DNA from: JAMHWF01 sp964371405
Lineage (GTDB): Bacteria > Pseudomonadota > Gammaproteobacteria > Burkholderiales > Burkholderiaceae_C
Length of the DNA: 64,000 nt
NCBI GenBank assembly: GCA_964371405.1
Contig: CAYJLV010000012.1
Location: forward strand, 1-64,000
Direction: 5' to 3'
Positions within the stretch are counted from its first letter, which is position 1. Each line of letters starts with the position of its first letter. This document shows positions 36,675 through 46,473 of this stretch, one piece after another. Under the pieces are notes generated by a model. It made no database searches. It saw nothing but the letters and a program-made list of their open reading frames with translations, and was not told where the DNA came from. A program made the position numbers and the translations under genes.

Positions 36675-37049
36675 CTACTTGTCCGGTCGCGTCCACATCC
36701 ACGCCGCGACGAGCGCCATCGTCACGGGCACGCCGATGCGCAGCACAGGCGGGCCGACGAGCAGCGCGACGGCGCTGCCGCTGACCGCCATGCTGATCGT
36801 CGCGAACCATTTCGCGTAGCGCGGGATGGCGCGCCGTTCGCGCCAGCGCCGCGTCATCGGGCCGTAGACGGGGTGCGCGAGCAACCAGCGCTCGAGAGGG
36901 GGCCAGCCGCGGCCGGCAGCCCAGGTGGCGACGAGGATGAACGGCACGGTGGGCAGCACCGGCACGACGATGCCGACGATGCCGACGGCCAGCGACGCGA
37001 TCGCCAGCGCGCGCCACAGCAGGACAACGGTGTGGCGTTGCAGGCTCAT
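36675..37049 (-). CDS. DUF454 (YbaN-like) inner membrane protein
   Basis: 124 residues with three to four hydrophobic segments. 'GIVGIVVPVLPTVPFILVA' is the DUF454 signature. Function unknown for the family. The start ATG at 37049 matches family length. Confidence 0.82.
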   Translation of the reverse strand: MSLQRHTVVLLWRALAIASLAVGIVGIVVPVLPTVPFILVATWAAGRGWPPLERWLLAHPVYGPMTRRWRERRAIPRYAKWFATISMAVSGSAVALLVGPPVLRIGVPVTMALVAAWMWTRPDK

Positions 37050-37069
37050 CGATGGCGCGGCACCGTCGT

Positions 37070-38551
37070 TCAGGCCCGCAGCGGCGCCGGCACGAGATAG
37101 CCGCCGAGGCGCTGCTGCACCAGCGCCGCGAACTGCAGCGTCGTGCGGTCTTCGAGCCAGGCGCCGACCGCCTGCATGCCGACCGGCACGCCGTCGACGA
37201 GCTGCCCGGTCGGGATCACTGTCGACGGCAGGTCGGCCACCGTCACCAGCCCCGGCCACGCGAGGTTGGTCAGGTAGGGGTGCGGCGCACCGTCGATCGT
37301 CACCGTGCGCTGCAGCTGCGCCGTGTGGTCGACGCCCGAGAGATCGTGGGCGAACGCCGGCGTCGACATCACCGGGCACAGCACGATGTCGTGCTCGCCG
37401 AAGAACTGCTCCCACTGCGCGGCGATCATGCGGCGCTGTTCGAGCCGCGCGAACCAGTCGCGCGCAGTCAGGCGCGCGGCGCGGCCGATGCGCGCGGCGA
37501 AGCTGCGGTCGTCGGCCGGCGCGTCGGCGCCGAGCGGGCGCAGCGCCGCAGGCACCGCGTCGGGCGCGTCGCCGTACTGCGCGAACAGCAGGTCGAAGTA
37601 GACGTCGAGCGCATGCGCTGCGTCGACGGGCGGGCGGCGCAGCAGCGTGATGCGTGCGCCGGCGCGTTCCAGATCATCGACCCAGCGCTCGAGCGCGGCG
37701 CGATAAGCCCCATCCAGCGGTGCGCCATCGGCGTCGAGCAGCACGGCGACGCGATGGTCCTCGAGCCGGTGGTGGCGCGGCGCGGGCAGCGCCCAGCGCC
37801 GGCCCTTGGCTTCGACACCGCCGGGCGCGGCGATCACGTCCAGCGCGAGCTGCAGGTCGCGCGCGTCGCGCGCCAGCGGGCCGGCGACGCCCATCTCGAG
37901 CGGGTTGCGCGCCGGCGGCAGCGGCGGGATGTGGCCACCCAGCGGCACCAGCCCATGGCTCGCCTTGTGGCCCCACACGCCGTTGAAGTGCGCGGGGCAG
38001 CGGATCGATCCGCCGATGTCGCTGCCGATGTCGAGCGGCGACAGGCCCGCGGCGACGGCCGCCGCCGCGCCGCCCGACGAGCCGCCGGCGCTGCGGTCGG
38101 CGCGCCAGGGGTTGCGCGTCAGGCCGTAGACGGCGTTGTAGGTCTGGTGGTTGCCCGCGCCCTCGGGCACGTTCGTCTTGCCGAAGATCACGGCACCGGC
38201 GTGGCGCAGCGCCGCGACGACGTCGGCATCGCGCTGCGGGCGGTGCGCGCGCAACGCCTCGAAGCCGCAGACGGTGGGCATGCCGACGACCTCGAACGCG
38301 TCCTTGATCGTCATCGGGAGCCCGTGCAGCGGGCCGAGCCGGCGACCGCGTGCCAGCGCGGCATCGCAGCGCGCGGCCTGCGCCAGCGCGCCTTCCTCGT
38401 CGAGCGCGACGACGGCGTTGATCGCCGGATCGACCTCGCGCACGCGCTCGAGGTGCAGCCGCAGCAACTCGACGGCGCCGATCCGGCGCGCGTGCAGCCG
38501 CGCCAGCATCTCGGTGGCGGACTGGAACGGCAGGGGCAGTTCGCGCGTCAC
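37070..38551 (-). CDS. Amidase (amidase signature family)
   Basis: 493 residues. The Ser-cisSer-Lys triad region is visible: 'TIKDAFEV' (Lys) near residue 80 and 'AGGSSGGAAAAVAAG' (both Ser). The enzyme hydrolyses an amide of unknown identity, in the cytoplasm; no signal peptide. Start GTG 38551 overlaps the bpt stop, so it is co-transcribed with the N-degron transferases. Confidence 0.88.
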   Translation of the reverse strand: MTRELPLPFQSATEMLARLHARRIGAVELLRLHLERVREVDPAINAVVALDEEGALAQAARCDAALARGRRLGPLHGLPMTIKDAFEVVGMPTVCGFEALRAHRPQRDADVVAALRHAGAVIFGKTNVPEGAGNHQTYNAVYGLTRNPWRADRSAGGSSGGAAAAVAAGLSPLDIGSDIGGSIRCPAHFNGVWGHKASHGLVPLGGHIPPLPPARNPLEMGVAGPLARDARDLQLALDVIAAPGGVEAKGRRWALPAPRHHRLEDHRVAVLLDADGAPLDGAYRAALERWVDDLERAGARITLLRRPPVDAAHALDVYFDLLFAQYGDAPDAVPAALRPLGADAPADDRSFAARIGRAARLTARDWFARLEQRRMIAAQWEQFFGEHDIVLCPVMSTPAFAHDLSGVDHTAQLQRTVTIDGAPHPYLTNLAWPGLVTVADLPSTVIPTGQLVDGVPVGMQAVGAWLEDRTTLQFAALVQQRLGGYLVPAPLRA

Positions 38552-39282
38552 TCGGCGGCGCGCCAGTGGCCGTCGACGAGCAGTTCGTGCGGGCGGAACT
38601 GCGACTTGTAGGCCATCTTGTCGCTCTCGGCGATCCAGTAGCCGAGGTAGACGTGCGGCAGCTTGAGCAGCCGGGTCTGCTCGATCTGCCACAGCACGCT
38701 GTAGGTGCCGTAGCTGGCGGCCGGCTCGGGCTCATAGAAGGTGTAGACGGCCGACAGGCCGTCGTTGAGGATGTCGAGGATCGACACCATCTTCAGGGGG
38801 CCCTGGCCGTCGGCCGACGGCTCGCGGTACTCGACGAGGCGCGAATTGACGCGGCTCTGCAGCAGGAACTGCGTGTATTGGTCGACGCTGTCGTGGTCCA
38901 TACCGCCGCCCGAGTGGCGGCCCGACTGGTAGCGCAGGTAGAGCTGGTAGTGCTCGGGCACGAAGCACAGGCGCAGCACGCGCGCCTGCAGGTGCTGGTG
39001 CGCCTTCCAGGCGCGGCGCTGGCTGCGGGTGGGCTCGAACGTCTTCACCGGCACGCGCAGCGGCACACAGGCGCGGCAGCCGTCGCAATAGGGGCGGTAG
39101 GTGAACATGCCGCTGCGCCGGAAGCCGTTGGCGACCAGGCCCGAATAGGCGTCGGCGTGGATCAGGTGGCTCGGCGTCGCGACCTGCGAGCGCGCCAGCC
39201 GGCCCGCGAGATAGCTGCACGGGTACGGCGCCGTTGCATAGAACTGCAGCGACGAGAGGGGAAGCTCTTTCGGGTGGGTCAC
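38548..39282 (-). CDS. bpt: Aspartate/glutamate leucyltransferase
   Basis: 244 residues, bacterial ATE-like transferase that adds Leu to N-terminal Asp/Glu for ClpS/ClpAP degradation. 'YRPYCDGCRACVPLRVPVKT' and 'YLGYWIAESDKMAYKSQFRP' are diagnostic. GTG start at 39282 overlaps the aat stop. The aat-bpt pair is common in betaproteobacteria. Confidence 0.92.
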   Translation of the reverse strand: MTHPKELPLSSLQFYATAPYPCSYLAGRLARSQVATPSHLIHADAYSGLVANGFRRSGMFTYRPYCDGCRACVPLRVPVKTFEPTRSQRRAWKAHQHLQARVLRLCFVPEHYQLYLRYQSGRHSGGGMDHDSVDQYTQFLLQSRVNSRLVEYREPSADGQGPLKMVSILDILNDGLSAVYTFYEPEPAASYGTYSVLWQIEQTRLLKLPHVYLGYWIAESDKMAYKSQFRPHELLVDGHWRAAE

Positions 39283-40082
39283 CGCGCTGATGTCCGGGGA
39301 GCGGGGCGCGGCTCGATGCCGAGCTCGGCCCACAGACGAGGATGATAGGTCCAATCGCCGATCGGGGTCGCCCCCGAGGCGCGTGCCACGTGGTGCTCGA
39401 ACTCGCTGCGCGTGATCTCGCGCGCGCCGAACGACGCGAGGTGCGCCGTGTTCTGCTGGCAGTCGATCAGCGCGATGCCGTGGGCGCGGCAGAAGCACAC
39501 CAGCGCGGCCAGCGCGATCTTGGAGGCGTCGCTGCGCAGCGCGAACATCGACTCGCCGTAGAACATGCGGCCGAGCGCAACGCCGTACAGGCCGCCGGCG
39601 AGCTCGCCGTCGATCCAGGTCTCGAAGCTGTGCACCGTGCCTTGGCAAGCTGCCCAGGCGGCGTAGGCGTCGAGCATCTCGGGCACGATCCAGGTGCCGC
39701 GCTGGCCGTCGCGCGACACGGTCGCGCAGTGGCGCATCACGCTGCGCAGCGCGCTGTCGACGCGGATCTCGCAGCCCGGCGTCGCTGCGAAGCGCTGCAG
39801 CGTCTTGCGCAGCGAACGCGCGACGCGGAACCCGGCCACCGGCAGCACCATGCGCGGGTCGGGCGACCACCACAGCACCGGCTGGCCCGCGCTGTACCAC
39901 GGGAACACGCCGCGCGAGTAGGCGGCGCGCAGCCGCTCGGGGCTCAGGTCGCCGCCGACGGCGAGCAGCCCCGGCGCCTCCGAGTCGCGCGGCAGCGCGC
40001 TCGAGGTCGGTGGAAATCGCGTCGCGACGTTGTCGAGCCAGGGAATCACGGCGATCGGTGGGCGCAGCAGCCAGTGCAGCAT
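39279..40082 (-). CDS. aat: Leucyl/phenylalanyl-tRNA-protein transferase
   Basis: About 267 residues. 'GLLAVGGDLSPERLRAAYSR' then 'GVFPWY', and 'SPDPRMVL', are hallmark Aat motifs; 'GGLYGVALGRMFYGESMFA' completes the catalytic region. It transfers Leu or Phe to N-terminal Lys/Arg. Start is uncertain: ATG 40082, ATG 40094, or GTG 40046 just before 'IPWLDN', which is where many homologues begin. Overlaps bpt by four bases. Confidence 0.92.
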   Translation of the reverse strand: MLHWLLRPPIAVIPWLDNVATRFPPTSSALPRDSEAPGLLAVGGDLSPERLRAAYSRGVFPWYSAGQPVLWWSPDPRMVLPVAGFRVARSLRKTLQRFAATPGCEIRVDSALRSVMRHCATVSRDGQRGTWIVPEMLDAYAAWAACQGTVHSFETWIDGELAGGLYGVALGRMFYGESMFALRSDASKIALAALVCFCRAHGIALIDCQQNTAHLASFGAREITRSEFEHHVARASGATPIGDWTYHPRLWAELGIEPRPAPRTSAR

Positions 40083-40107
40083 GATGGCATGCACCGCGCC
40101 GCGCCGA

Positions 40108-40863
40108 TCACTGCGAAGCCAACTCGGCCGCCGTCTTCGTCGCGTCGTCTGTCTTCACCACCAGCAGCTTGATGGCGTTCGGCACCACGCTGTCGGGCAC
40201 GGTGACGAGCAGCCAGTCGGCGTTGTTCTCCAGCGTGACGGGCGCGTTGAACAGTACCGTCTTCGTGCCCGCCGTCGTGACGCGCAACTGGTAGCCGCCG
40301 CCGTTGAACTCGACCGAGTCGCTCCCGCTGGCCGGCACCGCCGCCTTGTACGCCGCCCCCGCCATGTTGGGCGTCGCGGTCGCGAGGTCGGCCCCCGGCA
40401 GCGTGAGGTAGACGTCGACGCTCGGCGCGTTGGCCGAGGCGTTGAGCGTGCGCACGCGGGCGTTGCTTGTCGTCAGGCGCTTGTTGTAGGGGTCGTCGAT
40501 CAGCACGACGTCGCCGGTCAGCCCGCCGGTGACGGCGACCAGCGTGTAGAGGTTGCCGCGCTTGGCGTCGAACGGCAGCGTCGCCACGTCGATGCTGCCC
40601 GTCGTCGTCTTCACGGTCCAGCTGGCAGCGCCTTCGGCGACGTCGAAGTAGGGCGCTGCGAACTTGTAGCCGGCGCCGATCACGTCGGCCTGCGCCACGC
40701 CTGCGCGATACAGCGTGTAGGTCGGGCCGAGCGGGTTGGCGTGCACGAAGCGGACCTTCGGGTCGGCGACATCAAGGCGATCGTCGAGGTCGCCGCCGCC
40801 GCAGGCGGCGAGCAGCATCACGGGAACGAGGACGGCAGCGAACAGTTTCAGGGTCTTGTTCAT
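40108..40863 (-). CDS. DUF4397 lipoprotein
   Basis: 251 residues with a lipoprotein signal: basic start, hydrophobic core, lipobox 'LLAAC' at about residue 21. The mature part has two DUF4397-like beta domains ('VRFVHANPLGPTYTLY', 'VRTLNASANAPSVDVYL'). Probably anchored in the outer membrane; function unknown. Confidence 0.82.
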   Translation of the reverse strand: MNKTLKLFAAVLVPVMLLAACGGGDLDDRLDVADPKVRFVHANPLGPTYTLYRAGVAQADVIGAGYKFAAPYFDVAEGAASWTVKTTTGSIDVATLPFDAKRGNLYTLVAVTGGLTGDVVLIDDPYNKRLTTSNARVRTLNASANAPSVDVYLTLPGADLATATPNMAGAAYKAAVPASGSDSVEFNGGGYQLRVTTAGTKTVLFNAPVTLENNADWLLVTVPDSVVPNAIKLLVVKTDDATKTAAELASQ

Positions 40864-41037
40864 GGCGAGTTGTGTCGGTGGAGAGAGATGCGGCAGACTC
40901 TAGGAGCGGCTTCGTCGCGGCGCTGCCGGTTCTAGCTGATAGCGTTGTCGGACAGCGCCGTCAGGGATCGATCGCAAACGCATGGCGGGTGGCGAGCGCG
41001 GTCGACCGGCGCACTGATTGCCATCACCGGAGGTCGA

Positions 41038-41862
41038 ATGAATTCAGTCGTCGTGAGCCCGAAGTTCGACCCACTGCCGCAGCCGCCACGCGATCTCCCG
41101 CGTCGCGAGGTTCCTGCATCGTCCGACGCCGCCGTCGTGCCGCCGCAGACCGAGCCGATCGGCGGCATCGGCTCCGATATCGGCCCCGATCTCGGTCCGG
41201 GCATGGGAGCCGAGGTCGGCCGCAGTCTCGATGCGCGCGTCGCGCTGCGTCGTGTGTGGCGACCGGCGCTCGTTGCCGTGGCGCTGGTTGCAGCGGGTTG
41301 CGCCTCGACGAAGATCGACACGCAATGGAGCGATCCGCAGTTCGCAGGCCGTTCGCTGCAGGGCAAACGCGTGCTCGTTTCCTGCGACTCGGGCGATGCT
41401 GCGCTGCGCCGCGCCTGCCAGGAGCAGTTGGCGGCCGAAGTGACCGCGCTCGGCGCCAGCGTCGTGGCCGGTCCCGAGATCGCACACCCGAGCCCAGGGC
41501 GGCAGGCCGCAGCGGAACACCTGCTGCCGGCGGCGCGCGCCGCGCGTGCCGATGCCGTGTTCGCGGCTTCGATCATTCCCGACAGCTTCGCCGTCAACCC
41601 GGGCCCGACGATCGGCATCGGCGTCGGCGGCTTCGGCGGCGGTCGCGTCGGCTGGGGCGGCGGTGTCGGCGTCTCGGTGCCGATCGGCGAAGCGCAGCGC
41701 CAGACCGGCTATGCCGCCAGCGCGACCCTCACCGACACGGCGAGCGGCCGCCTGATGTGGAGCGCGAAGGCCAGCGCGCCGGCCGCGCGCGATGCCGAAG
41801 GCCAGGCCGTCGATCTGGCCAGGGCGGTGGCCAAGGCGGCGCACGACGCCGGGCTGTTCTGA
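41038..41862 (+). CDS. Putative lipoprotein
   Basis: 274 residues from ATG 41038 (GGAGG upstream). A lipobox-like 'LVAAGC' occurs at about residues 84-89, preceded by a hydrophobic core and basic residues, but behind an unusual 70-residue Pro/Gly-rich leader. A GTG just before 'WRPALVAV' would give a normal lipoprotein start, so the real start may be there. The mature part includes a Gly-rich stretch. Family not certain; it resembles small DUF4136-like envelope lipoproteins. Confidence 0.65.
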   Translation: MNSVVVSPKFDPLPQPPRDLPRREVPASSDAAVVPPQTEPIGGIGSDIGPDLGPGMGAEVGRSLDARVALRRVWRPALVAVALVAAGCASTKIDTQWSDPQFAGRSLQGKRVLVSCDSGDAALRRACQEQLAAEVTALGASVVAGPEIAHPSPGRQAAAEHLLPAARAARADAVFAASIIPDSFAVNPGPTIGIGVGGFGGGRVGWGGGVGVSVPIGEAQRQTGYAASATLTDTASGRLMWSAKASAPAARDAEGQAVDLARAVAKAAHDAGLF

Positions 41863-41959
41863 CCATTCCGCCCGGGGCCTGCGAGCTCGGTTTCCACTCG
41901 CGGCGCAGCGCGACCGCCGACCGCCGGGCCGGCGGCGCCTTGACGCCATGACGACACCC

Positions 41960-42022
41960 CGCTCGCCGGGTACGGCGAGCGGCGCTCCGAGAGGGCCGGG
42001 CCTTGCTTGGGGGCGGCCCGGC
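41960..42022. terminator. Two strong hairpins between convergent genes
   Basis: 41960-41981 forms a perfect 9-bp stem CGCTCGCCG/CGGCGAGCG with a GGTA loop. 41995-42022 pairs GCCGGGCC with GGCCCGGC. Neither has a T-tract, so a bidirectional or Rho-assisted terminator role is inferred from the convergent setting only. Confidence 0.4.
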
Positions 42023-42057
42023 GCGGCGGCCCGTGAACCGAGGGCGGCCGAAGCGCG

Positions 42058-42804
42058 TCAGCGCACCGGCGGCTCGCCGTAGTAGTGGCTGGCGATCAGC
42101 TTGGGCAGCAACTGGTTCCACGCATCGACGAGTGCCGCCGCCACCGGCTTGGCCTGAGGCGTGTCGAGCCAGCCGCCCTGGATCGCGACCAGCCCGCCGC
42201 CGAGGATGATGCTGCCGACGCCCGAAGAGTCGTGCGTGCCGCGGCCGAATGACGCAGCGACGATCTCGCTGGTGCGCGCGTCGACGGCGCTCATCACGAC
42301 CAGCGCCTCGCGCCGGCTCGTCTCGCCGCCGACGCCGCCGATCACGCTGCCCCACAGCGTGCCGAGCGCACCCTTGCGCCCACCCGTCTGCTCGACGAAC
42401 ACGATCTCGGCGCGCACCACGTAGTCGGCCGCCGTCATGTGCGCCATCTGGTCGGCGCGGCCGAGCCCCTGCTGCTCGCGGATGCGCACTTCGTGCTCGA
42501 GCGCCGCGAACGCGGCGCCGCGCTCGACGACGACGAAGCACTGCGTGTGCATCAGCAGCTGCCGCACCAGTGGCGCCATCGAGCGTGGCAGTCCGGCCGA
42601 GCTGAGCGCCTGCGCATTGGTGTCGGACTCGGTGATCGCCGCCGCGCCGAGGCGATCGCGGCAGCGCGCGATCGGGTTGTCGGCGGCGTCGGCGATGTGC
42701 ACGTCGGGCCGGCCGCCGCTCGTCGTCTTGCTGCCGGCGCAGCCGGCCAGCAGCGCGAGCGCTGCGACGCCGACAATGCCGAGGCGCAGGATGCGAAATC
42801 TCAT
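42058..42804 (-). CDS. CsgG-like lipoprotein
   Basis: 248 residues with lipobox 'LLAGC' near residue 20. The body resembles CsgG/curli-assembly-like domains ('DYVVRAEIVFVE', 'VMSAVDARTSEIVAASFGRG'). Secreted to the outer membrane. ATG 42804 chosen because the frame upstream lacks a signal. It lies 123 bases downstream of the P450 stop on the same strand. Function unknown. Confidence 0.7.
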   Translation of the reverse strand: MRFRILRLGIVGVAALALLAGCAGSKTTSGGRPDVHIADAADNPIARCRDRLGAAAITESDTNAQALSSAGLPRSMAPLVRQLLMHTQCFVVVERGAAFAALEHEVRIREQQGLGRADQMAHMTAADYVVRAEIVFVEQTGGRKGALGTLWGSVIGGVGGETSRREALVVMSAVDARTSEIVAASFGRGTHDSSGVGSIILGGGLVAIQGGWLDTPQAKPVAAALVDAWNQLLPKLIASHYYGEPPVR

Positions 42805-42927
42805 TCCGACCGAGATTACACCGTCGTCGCCGTGCCCGGCCGTGCTGCAGCCGGAGCGTCCTTCAGCCGCGACGGGGCTTGGAGTGGGTGGACGGCCCGG
42901 CCGACGTATTCGTCGCACAAGGGGCCG

Positions 42928-44088
42928 TCACTGTCGCTCGACGTGCAGCGGCAATACGGCGTAGCCGCTGGCCGGATAGCGGGCGCGGGTCGGCGGCCGG
43001 CCCGGCACGACGCCGATCGCGCGCGTGCGGCCCAGCAGCGCGCGCATCACGGTCAGCAGTTCCAGGCGAGCGAGGGGCGCGCCAGGGCAGACGTGGATGC
43101 CCGCGCCGTACAGCAGGTTCAACGCCGGGTCGCGGTCGAGCCGGAACTCGTCGGGGTCGCCGAACACGGCCTCGTCGCGATTCGCCGAGGCCCAGATCAA
43201 CGATACGCGCGCGCCCGCGGGCAGTTGGCGGTCGCCGACCTCGACGTCGCGCGTGGCGACGCGGCGGTTCGCGATCAGCGGCGCGTGGATGCGCAGGATC
43301 TCGTCGATCGCCGCCGGCAGCAGCGCCAGCTGCTCGCGCAGCCGCTGTTGCAGCGGCGCGCGCTCGGCGAGGTAGTGCGCGAGGATGCCCAGGCACGACG
43401 CCATCGTCGACAACTCGCCGACTGTCCAGTTGCGCACGACGCTGACGATCTCGTCGTCGGTCAGCGCACGGCCGTCGATCGTCTCGCGCAGCAGCCGCGT
43501 CGTCGCGTCGTCGGTCGCGGTGCCGCCGGCCGCGCGGCGCGCGTCGAGCTGGGCGCGGATGTGGCCGTCGAAATCGAGCGCGATCGACGCCATCGCGTCG
43601 CGGTCGCCGGCCAGCGTCGCCGCCTGGTTGCGGCGCGTCCAGTCGCGCAGCGGTTCGTGCAGCGTCGCCGGCCAGCCCATGAAGGCGCAGTGCATGCGCA
43701 GCACGCAGTCCTGCGCGAAATCGCCCATCCATTCGACGGTGCCGGCAGCGGGCAGCGTGTCGACCATCTCGTCGGCGATGCGCCGGCAGGTCGGCTCGTA
43801 GGCGGCGATCGGGCCCGGCTCGAAATAGCGTTCGACGAGGCGCCGGTACGGCGTGTGGCGCGGCGGGTCCATGCCGTTGGGCACCGACAGGTGCGCCGAC
43901 ACCGCGTTGCTGAACGTCTCTGCGTCGAGCAGTGCGCGCATCACGTCGGCGTGGCGGAACAGCGACCACTGCAGGTATTCGCTGTGCGCCACCGGGCAGC
44001 GCCGCCGCATGTCGTCGTAGGCCCGGATCGGCTCGTCGAGCACGGCCGGTGCCCGGGCGTCCCAGTCGTGGGGCGGATGTCTGCTCAT
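42928..44088 (-). CDS. Cytochrome P450
   Basis: 386-residue soluble bacterial P450. The heme Cys is in 'YGAGIHVCPGAPLARLE'; the K-helix ExxR is 'EILR'. The I-helix reads 'TVGELSTMAS' in place of the usual AG-x-D/E-T-T, so the acid-alcohol pair is Glu with Ser/Thr shifted. No ferredoxin partner gene is adjacent. Needs O2 and reductant; substrate unknown. Confidence 0.9.
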   Translation of the reverse strand: MSRHPPHDWDARAPAVLDEPIRAYDDMRRRCPVAHSEYLQWSLFRHADVMRALLDAETFSNAVSAHLSVPNGMDPPRHTPYRRLVERYFEPGPIAAYEPTCRRIADEMVDTLPAAGTVEWMGDFAQDCVLRMHCAFMGWPATLHEPLRDWTRRNQAATLAGDRDAMASIALDFDGHIRAQLDARRAAGGTATDDATTRLLRETIDGRALTDDEIVSVVRNWTVGELSTMASCLGILAHYLAERAPLQQRLREQLALLPAAIDEILRIHAPLIANRRVATRDVEVGDRQLPAGARVSLIWASANRDEAVFGDPDEFRLDRDPALNLLYGAGIHVCPGAPLARLELLTVMRALLGRTRAIGVVPGRPPTRARYPASGYAVLPLHVERQ

Positions 44089-44301
44089 CGAGTGCTCCTG
44101 GCGTCGTCGCGCGCCGCCCTGCGGGCCGGTGCGTCACGGCGCACATTGTGGCGCGAGGGCGGTGGAGGCGACTTGTCGCAAGCGAATCGGCGTCGTTGCG
44201 GGCCAGCCCGGCTAAGCTGCGCTTTGGGGGGGGCGAACGATGAACCGAAACTTGCACGCGGCGAATGATGCGAAGCCGGTCGGGCTGCGGGGGATCGCGG
44301 C

Positions 44302-45153
44302 ATGAGCACCGTCGCTGTCGAACTGGTCGCGATGCTCGAACGCATGGCGGAGCTCGGGTCGCTGCCGCGCGTGCGCGCTCTGCACCTGCCGCCGCCGGCG
44401 GCCGACGGCAGCCGCGAAGGCGAGTTCTGCGCCATCGAACTCGACGACGGCTCGCTCGGGCTGAGCTTCGTGCTGCTGGGCAATGCGCTCGGCGCGCTGC
44501 GCGATGGGCCGAGCCCGGACCAGCTGGCCGGCATGCCGGCGCTGGACCTCGCGCGGCGCTTTGCCGACGCGACCGGCGCGCAGCGCACGCTGGGTTTTGC
44601 CGCCGTCAATGCGTTGACGCGGCACCTGTTCGACCGCGCCGGCTACGTGCCTCGCCCGGCCGGCGGCTCGATCGGCGACCTCGACCTGAAGCCGGGCGAC
44701 CGCCTCGGCATGATCGGCCTGTTCCCGCCGCTGGTGCCGCAGGTGCTCGCCACCGGTGCTGCGCTCACCGTGGTGGAGTTGCGCGCCGATCTCGCCGGCC
44801 CGCGCGACGGCTGGCATGTCACGCTCGACGCCGGCGAACTCGCCGGTTGCAACAAGATCCTCTCGACCAGCACCGTGCTGCTCAACGACACGCTCGACGG
44901 CGTGCTCGAACGCTGCCGCCATGCCGAGCGCGTGGCGCTCATCGGCCCCGGCGCCGGCTGCCTGCCCGACCCGCTGTTCGCGCGCGGCGTCACGCTGCTG
45001 GGCGGCAGCTGGATCGTCGATGCGGGCGCGTTGAAGGCGGCGCTGGCCGAGGGCCGGCCGTGGGGTGCTTCGGCCAGCAAATTCGCCCTCGGCACCGCGG
45101 ACTACCCGGGATTCGAGCCGCTGCTCGCGAAGGCGTTCGGCCGGGCGCCGTGA
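44302..45153 (+). CDS. DUF364-family protein
   Basis: 283 residues. 'GFAAVNALTRHLF', 'DRLGMIGLFPPLV', and 'GCNKILSTSTVLLNDTLDGV' match DUF364, a Rossmann-like family annotated as putative heavy-metal chelation. Exact role unknown. The 213 bases before it, back to the P450 start, hold no other gene. Convergent with the Rieske operon. Confidence 0.75.
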   Translation: MSTVAVELVAMLERMAELGSLPRVRALHLPPPAADGSREGEFCAIELDDGSLGLSFVLLGNALGALRDGPSPDQLAGMPALDLARRFADATGAQRTLGFAAVNALTRHLFDRAGYVPRPAGGSIGDLDLKPGDRLGMIGLFPPLVPQVLATGAALTVVELRADLAGPRDGWHVTLDAGELAGCNKILSTSTVLLNDTLDGVLERCRHAERVALIGPGAGCLPDPLFARGVTLLGGSWIVDAGALKAALAEGRPWGASASKFALGTADYPGFEPLLAKAFGRAP

Positions 45154-45181
45154 GGGCGGGCGCCGCGCGGCGGCGCGCCGT

Positions 45182-46473
45182 TCACCCGCGGAAGTTGCCG
45201 CAGTGCGCGAGGCTCACGCGTTCGCGCGCCGCGTCGCGCTCCACGCCCACCGGGTCGCCGCCGGCGGCGACGATGTCGAGCTGCTTGCGCAGCAGCCGGC
45301 GCAGCAAGGCGATGCCGCGGTCGCTGGTGCGCAGGTGCTCGGCCGAATGCGCGGCGATCGGTCCTTGGCCGACCTGCGCCTCGTAGTCGCCGGGAAAACG
45401 CCGGTGCTCCTCGTCCGTCAGCTCCCACCAGAACTTGCCGTTCATCTTCGAGCGCATGCGGCCGATGTCGCCGGCTTGCGTGACGCGGCCGGCGACGTAG
45501 ATGCGGAAGTGCGAGTCGTCGATAGGGCGCACCCCCCCGAACGCCGCGACCCGGCCCCAGCGGCCCCGCCCCGGGCGGGGCCCCCGGCGCNNNNNNNNNN
45601 GCCTAGTTTCTGGCGCACGGGCGCGGCGCCCAGCGCCCCCCCCCCCCCGATCGACTCGACCGGACCGAAGCGGCCGAGCCGCGGGCTCGGCACGAGGCGC
45701 AGCGTCGGCAGCACCGCCTCGGTGATGCGATGCAGCCGGCCGCCGTCGTCGAGCGTGCGCCACGACTCGGCGCGCACGCCGTGGCCGACGTCGCTCCACT
45801 GCACGGTGGGCATCTGCGCCATCGCCGGCACGAACTGCGTGCCCGAGAATGTGCCGTGCAGGATCGGCACGTGGAAGCTGTCGACGACGTTCTCGAAGTG
45901 CTGCAGCCAGTTGCACGGGATGACGGGCGGGCCGCCGCCGCCGAGGCTCGAGTCATCGGCCTCGACGAACTCGCCGGCGCCGAGTTCCTCGAGCACGTCG
46001 TAGCGCGGCAGCAGCGGCTTACGCTCGGGCGGGCCGAGGTAGGCGAAGACCAGGCCGTAGCGTTCCTGCACCGGGTACCAGGGCTGGCGCACGTTGCCGC
46101 GCAGCGCGGCGCCGTGGTCGGGCTCGCAGGGCTGGTCGACGCAGCGGCCCTGCACGTCGAACTTCCAGCCGTGGTAGCAGCAGCGCAGGCCGTCGGGCTC
46201 GACGCGGCCGTAGGCGAGCGACGCGCCGCGGTGCGCGCAGCGCGGATGCAGCAGGCCGGGCAGCCCCTGGCCGTCGCGAAACAGGATCAGGTCTTCGCCG
46301 AGCACGCGCACCGGGCGCGGCTCGGCGCCCGCGTCCGCGGCCAGGCCGACCGGATGCCAGTAGCGCCGCAGCAGCTCGCCCATCGGCGTGCCGGCGCCGA
46401 CTTCGGTCAGCGCACGGTCGTGGGTGGCGGGCGCAAGGCCGTAGGCCGTGCCTTCGTCGAACGGTGCAGTCAC
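45182..46473 (-). CDS. Rieske aromatic ring-hydroxylating oxygenase, interrupted by N gap
   Basis: About 430 residues. Rieske ligands are Cys79/His81 and Cys98/His101 ('CAHRGAS', 'CCYHGW'). The mononuclear iron site is 'DSFHVPILH'. The C-terminal part after the gap ('DDSHFRIYVAGRV') is in another frame because ten Ns and a poly-C run at 45591-45655 replace real sequence. The gene is probably intact in the organism. GTG start at 46473 overlaps the upstream binding-protein stop. Related to vanillate O-demethylase and phthalate-type oxygenases; needs O2. Confidence 0.82.
45591..45600. other. Assembly gap (10 N)
   Basis: Ten Ns within the Rieske oxygenase gene, flanked by G/C-rich low-quality sequence (about 45528-45655). 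The true length of the missing sequence is unknown. Confidence 0.98.
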
